This document shows, piece after piece, positions 1 through 5,884 of a stretch of DNA of 11,629 nucleotides (position 1 is its first letter; every line of letters begins with the position of its first letter). The notes beneath the pieces are model-generated. The model did not search any database. It was not told where the DNA came from and saw nothing but the letters and a program-made list of their open reading frames with translations. This DNA is from X23 sp050251575. GTDB taxonomy: Bacteria; Bacillota; Clostridia; SK-Y3. The position numbers and the translations under genes are program-made. The stretch spans positions 1 to 11,629 of the forward strand of contig JBFWMP010000090.1 in NCBI GenBank assembly GCA_050251575.1, read 5' to 3'.

Positions 1-52
1 ATGAATAATATCCATGCCAATTTGTAAAAATATCTCTAGGAGGTGTTTTATA

Positions 53-523
53 ATGGCTATTAGTTTTACTCAAAAAGAAAAAATGCTTTTAGAGGACCAA
101 AAGAGTCATGAGCAGGTATGCATCAAAAAGTACAATAATTATGCAAATCAGGCTCAAGATCCACAGCTGAAGCAATTGTTCAGCACATATGCAGGACAAG
201 AGCAGCAGCACCTGAATACAATCAACCAGATTTTGTCGGGACAGGTTCCAAACATGGGACAGCAGAAAGGTCAGCAGGCAAGTGCACAAGGTGCTCAGCC
301 GGGAGGCAAGACAGGGATGAATAATCAGAATGACGCTGCGCTCTGCAATGACATATTGATGACAGAAAAGTATGTATCAGGTGCGTACAATACAGCAATC
401 TTTGAGTTCAAAGATACAAATGTCCGTCAGGCACTTAACCACATACAGAAGGAAGAGCAGCAGCACGGGGAAGGTGTTTTCAATTATATGCAAAGTAATG
501 GCATGTATAACGTACAGCAATAA
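53..523 (+). CDS. CotF-family spore coat protein
   Basis: This is a 156-residue spore coat protein of the Coat_F type, expected to be deposited on the forming endospore. The start is the ATG at 53, because AGGAGGTG at 38-45 lies 7 nt upstream; the in-frame ATG at 14 has no such site. The protein has two similar alpha-helical halves, about residues 5-62 and 95-152, joined by a Gln/Gly-rich linker at about 63-94. The C-terminal half shows the family pattern: ILMTEKYVSGAYN, then IQKEEQQH, then a FNYMQSNGMY-like end. Each half has a Glu followed by an ExxH motif (E14 and E50-H53; E105 and E135-H138), as in ferritin-like four-helix bundles. There is no signal peptide or membrane segment. It stands alone on the plus strand with its own terminator. 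The family call is confident; metal binding is inference. Confidence 0.88.
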   Translation: MAISFTQKEKMLLEDQKSHEQVCIKKYNNYANQAQDPQLKQLFSTYAGQEQQHLNTINQILSGQVPNMGQQKGQQASAQGAQPGGKTGMNNQNDAALCNDILMTEKYVSGAYNTAIFEFKDTNVRQALNHIQKEEQQHGEGVFNYMQSNGMYNVQQ

Positions 524-581
524 GGTGTCCTGAATGGTACGTCAGTTCACACTCCTTTGAAATATTGAATTTTATTTAGTC

Positions 582-608
582 AGCACCACCTTATTGGTGG
601 TGCTTTTT
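582..608 (+). terminator. Intrinsic terminator of the coat protein gene
   Basis: AGCACCACC (582-590) pairs perfectly with GGTGGTGCT (596-604) around a 5-nt TTATT loop, and the 3' side runs into TTTTT. It lies 58 nt after the coat gene stop. The minus-strand face lacks a T-run, so it probably does not serve the convergent GGDEF gene. The rest of 524-678 shows no gene; it holds only a short ACCGGACCGGT palindrome. Confidence 0.9.
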
Positions 609-678
609 CATGACCGGACCGGTGCCAAGCCTTTTCTTGTCTTAAAATTAATAAAAAATTCCATTATACACCAATAGC

Positions 679-1794
679 TTAGATTGGTTTGATTCTCTTG
701 GCATTTTTGACTTTGTACATGATCCTATCAGCTATTTTAATCAGTACATCTAACGAATCAGCGTCTTCAGGGAACTTTGCACAGCCAATACTAACACCTA
801 AGAATGGTATGTTCATGTCGAAGAAGTCCATAATTTTTTTCTCAAATGTTGCTAGGAACAAGTCTACTTTATCTTCCTCATATATACAAATAAATTCATC
901 ACCCGACATTCTATAAATACTTCCTTTATCACCTATCGTTTCTATCGTTGCTTTAGTAAACTGTCTTAGATAATCATCCCCAACAGAGTGACCATATGTA
1001 TCATTTACTTTTTTAAAATTATCTAGATCCATATATATATAAGTAAAGGGTTTGTTTTCCGAGACTAATTTTTCACAATCAAGAAAGAGTATTAATCGAT
1101 TCTTAATACCAGTTAAGGCATCTGAATAGGCAAGCTGTTTCAAAAAGCTGATATTTTTAAAGTTTTTAACAATAATATAGATTAACTGATAACTTATAAT
1201 AACTGCTAGTACTACTAAGGTTACCATTATTACTCCCAAGTATGAGCTTGTATTTTTCATAAAATATAAATGAATCATAAACAGAGTTGTAAATTCCACT
1301 AAGCTCAGAATAATGAGATACTTATTCATTTCATTTGAAATATTTCTTAAGATATATAGAAACTTATTTTTTACGAATCTTATAATAGCGGGAGTGCTGA
1401 ACACATAGATTATAGTTTGTGCTATCAAAGCTATCTGAAAATGATTTTTAAATCCCAATAATATAGAAGTTTGTATAGAAAGATAAGTTACAACCATTGT
1501 ATGAATCCATGAAAAAAACATGATAGTTAAAGTTTTATTCGAAGATTCATGATATAAGTGTTTTAAAGGAAAAAAATATGTGAATCCTAGCAGCAAAGTG
1601 ATACTAGGATTCACATATTTTAAGTGAAACTTTAGCTTTATTACAAACGAAACCAAGAAAATTAAAACCGTAAAAAGAGTTAATTCTGCAATAATTCTTA
1701 TCAACGAATATTTTCTTCTCGAACAACGATGTGAAGTTATTAGATTCACAAAGAGCATCTCTAAAATAATAAAAGTTCTTGCTAATTGTTCCAA
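679..1794 (-). CDS. Membrane-bound GGDEF protein (putative diguanylate cyclase)
   Basis: This 371-residue protein probably makes cyclic di-GMP from two GTP at the cytoplasmic membrane. About six or seven hydrophobic segments fill residues 5-210; I do not recognise them as a named sensor domain. The GGDEF domain follows at about 220-371. It contains DALTG (225-229), YMDLDNFKKVNDTYGHSVGD (254-273) and the signature SGDEF (297-301). Serine in the first position is a tolerated variant, so activity is plausible. The inhibitory RxxD site is not visible before the signature. The start is placed at TTG 1792-1794 because AGGAGG (1802-1807) lies 7 nt upstream; the in-frame ATG at 1851 has no ribosome binding site. 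It is transcribed alone, downstream of a terminator. An 18-bp inverted repeat lies inside the gene. The family is certain; the input signal is unknown. Confidence 0.88.
   Translation of the reverse strand: MEQLARTFIILEMLFVNLITSHRCSRRKYSLIRIIAELTLFTVLIFLVSFVIKLKFHLKYVNPSITLLLGFTYFFPLKHLYHESSNKTLTIMFFSWIHTMVVTYLSIQTSILLGFKNHFQIALIAQTIIYVFSTPAIIRFVKNKFLYILRNISNEMNKYLIILSLVEFTTLFMIHLYFMKNTSSYLGVIMVTLVVLAVIISYQLIYIIVKNFKNISFLKQLAYSDALTGIKNRLILFLDCEKLVSENKPFTYIYMDLDNFKKVNDTYGHSVGDDYLRQFTKATIETIGDKGSIYRMSGDEFICIYEEDKVDLFLATFEKKIMDFFDMNIPFLGVSIGCAKFPEDADSLDVLIKIADRIMYKVKNAKRIKPI
1573..1621 (-). repeat. 18-bp perfect inverted repeat inside the GGDEF gene
   Basis: Arms 1573-1590 and 1604-1621 are exact reverse complements around a 13-nt loop, with core GTGAATCCTAG / CTAGGATTCAC. 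On the coding strand the second arm runs into TTTTTTTCC, giving the form of an intrinsic terminator within the membrane-domain region. It encodes KYVNPS on one arm and LLGFTYF on the other, so it is coding as well as structured. Confidence 0.85.
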
Positions 1795-1801
1795 AACCTT
1801 T

Positions 1802-1807
1802 CCTCCT
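1802..1807 (-). promoter_or_regulatory. Shine-Dalgarno site deciding the TTG start of the GGDEF gene
   Basis: A perfect AGGAGG on the minus strand lies 7 nt before TTG 1792-1794. No comparable site precedes the upstream in-frame ATG at 1849-1851, so the shorter protein is preferred. Confidence 0.8.
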
Positions 1808-1872
1808 CTCGAGTAATTGAAGAACATTAATTTTATCTTTTCTACCGGCATTTTTTGCTTTAAAATGAAAAC

Positions 1873-1901
1873 AAAAAAGCCGTAGTCTCTTAAACTACGA
1901 C
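1873..1901 (-). terminator. Intrinsic terminator after the regulator remnant
   Basis: On the minus strand CGTAGT and ACTACG pair around a 7-nt loop, extended by a G-T and a G-C pair, and are followed by GGCTTTTTT. It lies 26 nt downstream of the remnant's stop. It would isolate the GGDEF gene from transcription entering from the right. Confidence 0.8.
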
Positions 1902-1926
1902 AGCCATAAAACTAATGTATTTTATC

Positions 1927-2157
1927 TTAGGGCAGCCCGACTATCATAGTATAAATACTGTAGACTCGTAGCTTTGCGTCCCTGATTTTCATCAAGTTTG
2001 CCTTTTTCATGTAATTAACTTTATAATAACCCATACTTGGGTATTGCGTCAATAAAATTATTTGCATTGCAACTTCTTTATACATAACTCCCTTAGCCGC
2101 CATCTCGAGCACCTCCAACTGCCGCAGTGTGAGATTCTCTCTCTTTATATCCTCTGA
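1927..2157 (-). pseudogene. Remnant of a LuxR-type helix-turn-helix regulator
   Basis: Reading the minus strand from 2157 (just after an in-frame TAA at 2158-2160) gives SEDIKRENLTLRQLEVLEMA, followed by AKGVMYKEVAMQ. This is the first half of the LuxR/NarL DNA-binding domain found at the C terminus of response regulators (LT-R--EVLE-AA-G---KE-A). After about 32 residues the match fails: the expected recognition helix (LGLTERTVKYHM-like) is replaced by IILLTQYPSMGYYKVNYM. The end, MIVGLP, again resembles a family C terminus. The receiver or sensor part is absent, and the tRNA terminator lies only 24 nt upstream, so there is no room for it. No start codon with a ribosome binding site is visible at the remnant's 5' end. 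I read it as a truncated, decayed gene. A diverged small protein starting at TTG 2118 is a less likely alternative. Confidence 0.7.
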
Positions 2158-2176
2158 TTATAGATAAAGTAGCATG

Positions 2177-2213
2177 AAAAACGGGGTTTTTGAAAGTAAT
2201 TTCAAAAACCCCG
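2177..2213 (-). terminator. Intrinsic terminator of the tRNA-Glu unit
   Basis: CGGGGTTTTTGAAA (2182-2195) and TTTCAAAAACCCCG (2200-2213) form a perfect 14-bp stem with a GTAA loop. On the minus strand it is followed by TTTTT (complement of 2177-2181). It lies 55 nt beyond the tRNA 3' end; nothing else is visible in between. Confidence 0.9.
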
Positions 2214-2268
2214 CAAACCTGCATGGTTACTGATTAAAATAGACTTGATCTATACTAATCTAACAATA

Positions 2269-2343
2269 TGGTGACCCTAAGGGGGCTCGAACCCCTGTTA
2301 CCGCCGTGAGAGGGCGGCGTCCTAGCCACTAGACGATAGGGCC
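2269..2343 (-). tRNA. tRNA-Glu, anticodon CTC
   Basis: The 75-nt minus-strand cloverleaf begins GGCCCTATCGTCTAG. The acceptor stem GGCCCTA pairs with TAGGGTC, with one G-T pair. The anticodon stem CCGCC/GGCGG encloses the loop CTCTCAC, giving anticodon CTC, which reads GAG. The T arm is GGGGTTCGAGCCCC-like. The discriminator base is A and the CCA end is encoded in the DNA. It has its own promoter and terminator and lies just downstream of the pyrimidine operon. CTC is the additional glutamate isoacceptor beside the TTC form expected in every genome. Confidence 0.95.
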
Positions 2344-2364
2344 ATATCTTTTGTGACAAAATTT

Positions 2365-2393
2365 ATTATACACCTAGTTTAATGTTTTGTAAA
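2365..2393 (-). promoter_or_regulatory. Housekeeping sigma-type promoter for tRNA-Glu
   Basis: On the minus strand TTTACA (2388-2393) and TATAAT (2365-2370) are separated by exactly 17 nt. The -10 box ends 21 nt before the first base of the tRNA, leaving a short 5' leader. It lies just after the pyr operon terminator, so the tRNA is an independent unit. Confidence 0.85.
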
Positions 2394-2409
2394 TAACAAA
2401 GAATAATTT

Positions 2410-2445
2410 TAAAAGGATTTTAAATTTAAATTTAAAATCCTTTTA
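2410..2445 (-). terminator. 36-nt perfect palindrome after pyrE, probable pyr operon terminator
   Basis: The 18-nt TAAAAGGATTTTAAATTT is followed directly by its exact reverse complement. The minus-strand transcript would fold into a long A/U-rich hairpin ending in UCCUUUUA. It begins 13 nt after the pyrE stop. The stem contains only two G-C pairs and the downstream U-run is interrupted by A, so it is weaker than the tRNA terminator. The symmetry may let it act in both directions. Confidence 0.65.
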
Positions 2446-2458
2446 CCTATATCTTATC

Positions 2459-3037
2459 TTATTTTATCTTTCTGCTTCCAGGTTTATTATAGGGTATACC
2501 TTGTTTACAGAGAGGACAGCTATCAACTTCATATGATTCTACCGCCATTGAAATCACTGATTCGAATCTTGTTCCAAAGTCAATTTTTCCACCTGTTCTG
2601 TCTACTACAGCACCTACTCCTACTACTTCTCCTTCTGCTTCCTTAACAATGTTTATTACTTCTTTTACTGAACCACCCGTAGTGACAACATCTTCAACAA
2701 TCAATACCTTTTGACCTTTTTCGATGGCAAAACCTCTTCTAAGTGTCATAAAACCGTTATCTCTTTCGGCAAAAATATTCTTAACTCCAAGCCATCTGCT
2801 TACTTCATAAGACATCTGAATCGCTCCGATTGCAGGACCGATTACAACATCGATATTTGCATCTTTGTACTTTTCGGCTAAAGCTTTGCATAATTCTTCA
2901 CTATACTTAGTATATTGAAAAATCTTAGCACACTGAAGGTATTTGTTGCTATGCCTTCCTGATGTCAAAAGAAAATGTCCTTCTAATAAAACACCTGCTT
3001 CTTTCAGAACTTCCAATACTCTTTCTTGTGTAATCAT
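2459..3037 (-). CDS. pyrE: Orotate phosphoribosyltransferase
   Basis: PyrE joins orotate to PRPP to make OMP, the fifth step of UMP synthesis. The PRPP-binding loop VLIVEDVVTTGGS is at residues 111-123. The flexible catalytic loop region around ERDNGFMTLRRGF (91-103) and the N-terminal SGRHSNKY (26-33) are also visible. A C-terminal CPLCKQG with Cys174 and Cys177 marks the subfamily typical of clostridia and thermophiles rather than the E. coli type. There are two adjacent ATGs. The second (3035-3037) is preferred because GGGGAGG (3044-3050) then lies 6 nt away rather than 3, giving 192 residues, normal for this subfamily. It is the last gene of the operon, 47 nt after the phosphatase, and is followed by the palindromic terminator. 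Confidence 0.95.
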   Translation of the reverse strand: MITQERVLEVLKEAGVLLEGHFLLTSGRHSNKYLQCAKIFQYTKYSEELCKALAEKYKDANIDVVIGPAIGAIQMSYEVSRWLGVKNIFAERDNGFMTLRRGFAIEKGQKVLIVEDVVTTGGSVKEVINIVKEAEGEVVGVGAVVDRTGGKIDFGTRFESVISMAVESYEVDSCPLCKQGIPYNKPGSRKIK

Positions 3038-3084
3038 CATAATCCTCCCCTTTATTTTTCAATAAATAATACTTTAATATCAAT

Positions 3085-3732
3085 CTACTTTTTCCACCAA
3101 TCCTGCTTAGCAAGGGTGCTTAATTCACCTAAATGCCTGTTATCTCCTTCAATCACTACATGATAGTTATCTTGATCAATATTGATTATAGTGATAGAAG
3201 CATTATCATGCCACTGAATATTTACAATCTCTTCAAGCGGTTTTCCATAAAAGAAACAAAGCAGAACCTTAATCACCGTGCCATGTGTAACGACACAAAT
3301 ATTTTCAGACTCACTATTTTTGATAAGACTCATTATCTCTTTTACAACCCTTTGCTGAAACTCTACCATCGACTCTCCATTAGGCATTTGAAGCAGATGA
3401 GGTGATTTCTCCCAGTGATTATAAGATTCCGGCCACTTGTGCGGAAGATCTGCCCACGGTATATTTTCCCAATCCCCGCCATTAATCTCACGCAATCCTT
3501 CAATGACCTGAATATCCATATGCTTCTTTTCGGCTATATATCTTGCAGTTTCATAAGCTCTTGAAAGATCACTGGAGTATAATATATCAATTTCTTCCTT
3601 CTCCATTCTTTCTGAAAGCTTTTGAACCTGTTGGTGACCATTAGGGGTCAATTTTGAATCATAATGTCCGTGAAATTTACGAATAAGATTTCCTTCTGCT
3701 TCGCCATGTCTAACTAAAATCAACCGTATCAT
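3085..3732 (-). CDS. Histidine phosphatase superfamily protein (phosphoglycerate mutase-like)
   Basis: This 215-residue protein is a soluble phosphatase of the histidine phosphatase superfamily, which works through a phosphohistidine. The catalytic motif LVRHGEAEGN gives Arg8, His9 and Gly10. SSDLSRAYETA gives Arg58, REINGGDWEN gives Glu82 and VVTHGTVIK gives His150, so the full active-site set is present. The ATG at 3732 is preceded by AAGGAGAG about 5 nt upstream; an in-frame ATG at 3798 would read through repeat DNA and is rejected. Family members include cofactor-independent-type PhoE/GpmB phosphatases and alpha-ribazole phosphatases. No cobalamin gene is nearby, so that role is not supported. 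Its place between pyrD and pyrE suggests co-transcription with UMP synthesis. A nucleotide or sugar-phosphate substrate is possible, but the substrate cannot be read from the sequence. Confidence 0.85.
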   Translation of the reverse strand: MIRLILVRHGEAEGNLIRKFHGHYDSKLTPNGHQQVQKLSERMEKEEIDILYSSDLSRAYETARYIAEKKHMDIQVIEGLREINGGDWENIPWADLPHKWPESYNHWEKSPHLLQMPNGESMVEFQQRVVKEIMSLIKNSESENICVVTHGTVIKVLLCFFYGKPLEEIVNIQWHDNASITIINIDQDNYHVVIEGDNRHLGELSTLAKQDWWKK

Positions 3733-3747
3733 AAAACTCTCCTTTTT

Positions 3748-3892
3748 TAGCTCGGAGCTCAGAGTTTGGAGCTCGGAGTAATAGCATGAATGACACAAAC
3801 TTGGATTTTTTCAGTATCTTCGTATAACTCTCCATCAAATAATTTACATAATATTATTATCGTCACGTTATTTTTTTGTGAACCGTGAACTA
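3748..3892 (-). repeat. Composite repeat block in the pyrD-phosphatase spacer
   Basis: On the minus strand the block opens with TAGTTCACGGTTCAC, whose TAG is the pyrD stop codon. It passes through an AT-rich stretch and one copy of the ACTGAAAAA...TGTCATTC element (3788-3822). It closes with a GAGCTCC tract (3748-3780, GGAGC units on the plus strand) ending in CTA, directly before the phosphatase ribosome binding site. No gene or riboswitch is visible in it. Confidence 0.7.
3788..3822 (-). repeat. Dispersed ~35-nt element, copy 1
   Basis: The minus strand reads CGAAGATACTGAAAAAATCC, followed by AAGTTTGTGTCATTC. It aligns with 5851-5884 and 11273-11308 in the same orientation; shared blocks are TACTGAA(A/G)AA and TGTCATT. 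Confidence 0.65.
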
Positions 3893-4921
3893 ATTCAATT
3901 CTACTTTTCCTATTATTTCATTTACACTATTAATATTATTCTTATTTAGGTATTGTTCTAATCCTTTAATTATTTTAGGGCATGCAAGCGGATCTATAAA
4001 GTTTGCAGTTCCTACCGCTACTGCAGAGGCACCTGCCAGCATAAACTCAACCGCATCTTCACCTGTCATAATACCACCCATTCCGATAACTGGAATTTTT
4101 ACAGATGATGCAACCTGCCATACCATTCGGACGGCTACAGGTTTTACCGCAGGACCCGATAGTCCTCCAACATTATTGGCTAATACAGGCTTTCGATTAT
4201 GAATGTCTATAGTCATTCCCAGCAGTGTATTGATGAGAGAGACAGCATCGGCACCTTCACTTTCAGCAGCCAAGGCTATTTCTTTTATATCCGTTACATT
4301 GGGAGAAAGCTTAACGATCAGAGGCTTTTTGCAGTATTTTTTTACTGCTTTAGTAATATACTTTACTGTTTCAGCATTAGTACCAAATGCTACACCGCCT
4401 TCCTTGACATTAGGACAAGAAATATTCATTTCAAGCAAGTCAACATCACTATCACTAAGCATCTCTGCCATACTGCAGTATTCTTCTACCGTATTCCCCG
4501 ACATATTAGCAATAATCCTTGTATTATATTTTTTAAGAAAGGGAATTTCATGTTCAATAAAATATTCTACGCCAGGATTCTGCAATCCTACACTGTTTAA
4601 TATTCCTGCCGGAGTCTCTGAAATCCGTGGAGCCTTATTGCCTTTTCTGGGTGTTAAGGTTAACCCCTTTACACATATGCCACCTAGCTGATTTAAGTCA
4701 AAGTATTCTCCATACTCCCTGCCAAATCCGAAAGTACCCGATGCCGTAATAACCGGATTGTCTAACTCCACTCCGGCGATATTGACTTTCATATTCGGCT
4801 TTACTTGAGATGTAATTGGTTTTCTATTTTGTATGCTCCGAGCTCCAAGGTCCAAGCTCCGATCTTTATCATTACTCCAAGCTCCGAGCTCCAAGCTCCT
4901 AGCTTTATCATTACTACTCAT
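3890..4921 (-). CDS. pyrD: Dihydroorotate dehydrogenase class 1B, catalytic subunit
   Basis: PyrD carries FMN and oxidises dihydroorotate to orotate; with PyrK it forms the NAD-linked class 1B enzyme. Visible motifs, numbered from ATG 4919-4921, are ASGTFGFG (60-67), NISCPNVKEGG with catalytic Cys169, and the FMN phosphate region GMGGIMTGEDAVEF (280-293). GAGGTGAT (4927-4934) lies 5 nt before this ATG, which overlaps the pyrK end by 8 nt. The protein is then 343 residues, about 43 longer than usual. The extra part, residues 2-43, comes from repeat DNA and contains two 13-residue tandem units, SNDKARSLELGAW and SNDKDRSLDLGAR. An internal start at ATG 4790-4792 (MKVNIAGVEL) would give a normal 300-residue protein, but no good ribosome binding site precedes it. 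The function is certain; the start is the open question. Confidence 0.93.
   Translation of the reverse strand: MSSNDKARSLELGAWSNDKDRSLDLGARSIQNRKPITSQVKPNMKVNIAGVELDNPVITASGTFGFGREYGEYFDLNQLGGICVKGLTLTPRKGNKAPRISETPAGILNSVGLQNPGVEYFIEHEIPFLKKYNTRIIANMSGNTVEEYCSMAEMLSDSDVDLLEMNISCPNVKEGGVAFGTNAETVKYITKAVKKYCKKPLIVKLSPNVTDIKEIALAAESEGADAVSLINTLLGMTIDIHNRKPVLANNVGGLSGPAVKPVAVRMVWQVASSVKIPVIGMGGIMTGEDAVEFMLAGASAVAVGTANFIDPLACPKIIKGLEQYLNKNNINSVNEIIGKVELN
4834..4915 (-). repeat. In-frame 39-bp tandem repeat at the 5' end of pyrD
   Basis: Two consecutive 39-bp units each start with AGTAATGATAAAG on the minus strand (4903-4915 and 4864-4876) and continue with GGAGCTTGGAGCTCGGAGC-type sequence. Because 39 is a multiple of three, the units keep the pyrD frame open. 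The GGAGC tract matches those near 3749-3780, 5919-5950 and 10268-10299. Confidence 0.85.
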
Positions 4922-5708
4922 CAAACATCACCTCATTTCCCCAAAAAACAGGTCCGTCTTTACATACATGCTCATAATCCCAGCCATCTTCTGTGTTAGC
5001 CTTTGTCTTACATACACAAACTAAACAAGCACCAATTCCGCAGCCCATTCGCTGTTCCATTGAAATCTGTGTGTAAAGGTTATTGGCTTTACATGTTTCA
5101 ACTACGGCTCTTAGCATAAGTTCCGGACCACACGCATATATAATATCTGCTTTACCTTCTCTTATTGCATTTTCCATCAGTTGTGTTACATATCCATTAT
5201 ATCCGTAACTCCCATCATCTGTAGCAACTAATACTTCCTTGCAAACATTTTTAAAATCTGCTTCAAGTGTTACCATTTCTTTGCTTCTAAAACCGAGATA
5301 AGCTGATGCACTTCTATCTTGAAGCTTTTTTGCAAGATATAGAAGAGGAAATGTCCCTATCCCCCCGCCAATAAGTATAGGTTTTTTGAACCGCTCTTCT
5401 ATACTAAAAGAGGTACCTAAGGGACCAAGCACATCTACGCTATCGCCGGGATTTTTAAAGGAGAGCAGTTTAGTTCCTTCTCCTTTAATCTGAAAGACAA
5501 ATCTTACTTCATTCTTTTTAGTATCCACATCACATATGCTGATAGGTCTGCGTAATATTGCACTTAAACCCTCACAGCATTTAATGTTTAGAAATTGTCC
5601 CGGCTGGGCTGCTTGAGCTATTTCCTTGCATTCTATCCTCATATCGATAATACCCGGAGCAATTTCTTCCTTATATGTTATGGGACAAAGATATGTTTGT
5701 TTGTACAT
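4914..5708 (-). CDS. pyrK: Dihydroorotate dehydrogenase class 1B, electron transfer subunit
   Basis: PyrK carries FAD and a [2Fe-2S] cluster and moves electrons from the PyrD flavin to NAD. The FAD-binding motif RRPISICD is at residues 53-60 and the nucleotide-binding GGGIGTFPLLYLAKKL at 114-129. The cluster ligands are Cys223, Cys228, Cys231 and Cys249, spaced C-x4-C-x2-C-x17-C. The start is ATG 5706-5708 with AAGGAGA (5716-5722) upstream, giving 264 residues, normal for the family; the in-frame ATG at 5750 falls in repeat DNA. It overlaps pyrD by 8 nt, consistent with coupled translation of the two subunits in equal amounts. It is separated from carB by the largest repeat-filled spacer in the operon. 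Confidence 0.96.
   Translation of the reverse strand: MYKQTYLCPITYKEEIAPGIIDMRIECKEIAQAAQPGQFLNIKCCEGLSAILRRPISICDVDTKKNEVRFVFQIKGEGTKLLSFKNPGDSVDVLGPLGTSFSIEERFKKPILIGGGIGTFPLLYLAKKLQDRSASAYLGFRSKEMVTLEADFKNVCKEVLVATDDGSYGYNGYVTQLMENAIREGKADIIYACGPELMLRAVVETCKANNLYTQISMEQRMGCGIGACLVCVCKTKANTEDGWDYEHVCKDGPVFWGNEVMFDE
4927..4934 (-). promoter_or_regulatory. Shine-Dalgarno site of pyrD inside the pyrK 3' end
   Basis: GAGGTGAT on the minus strand is a full anti-16S match lying 5 nt before ATG 4919-4921 and inside the last pyrK codons. It is the main evidence that translation of pyrD enters upstream of the repeat tract. Confidence 0.75.
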
Positions 5709-5773
5709 ATTAATTTCTCCTTGTCTATGTAAGTTTAGTTCATGGTTCACAGTTAACAGTTCATAGGATTCGA

Positions 5774-5860
5774 TCTGTCATTCTGAGCGCAGCAAGAATC
5801 TTAGTATTTAAGCAACTTTAAAGATTCTTCATTTCACTTCGTTCCATTCAGAATGACAGA
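5774..5860. repeat. Imperfect inverted repeat with TCTGTCATTCTGA ends
   Basis: The terminal arms TCTGTCATTCTGA (5774-5786) and TCAGAATGACAGA (5848-5860) are exact reverse complements. A second pair, AAGAATCTT (5794-5802) and AAGATTCTT (5821-5829), lies inside. The whole 87 nt could fold as a long interrupted hairpin in RNA. Elements with TCATTCTGAGCG-like ends are, to my knowledge, dispersed repeats in several bacterial groups, so this looks like a mobile non-coding repeat. Confidence 0.8.
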
Positions 5861-5884
5861 ATGCGGACTTTTTCAGTACTTTCG
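5851..5884 (-). repeat. Dispersed ~35-nt element, copy 2
   Basis: The minus strand reads CGAAAGTACTGAAAAAGTCC, then GCATTCTGTCATTC. Its TGTCATTC end coincides with one arm of the neighbouring inverted repeat. Confidence 0.65.

Noticed and set aside
582..608. Bidirectional terminator serving both the coat gene and the GGDEF gene
   Set aside because: On the minus strand the hairpin is followed by GACTAAATAAAA, not a T-run, so only the plus-strand function is supported.
612..624. ACCGGACCGGT palindrome as an operator or GGDEF terminator
   Set aside because: It is too short and has no T-run or repeated partner.
2269..2343. Integration site of a mobile element at tRNA-Glu
   Set aside because: No direct repeat of the tRNA 3' end, integrase or other phage-like gene is visible next to it in the window.
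3748..3892. CRISPR-like array in the repeat-rich spacers
   Set aside because: The repeats are short, contiguous or irregularly spaced, differ between spacers, and have no regular unique spacers or cas genes.
4203..4691. 162-residue plus-strand open frame opposite pyrD
   Set aside because: It is antisense to the conserved core of pyrD, has no ribosome binding site that I can see, and has no recognisable domain. Its open state follows from the codon use of pyrD.
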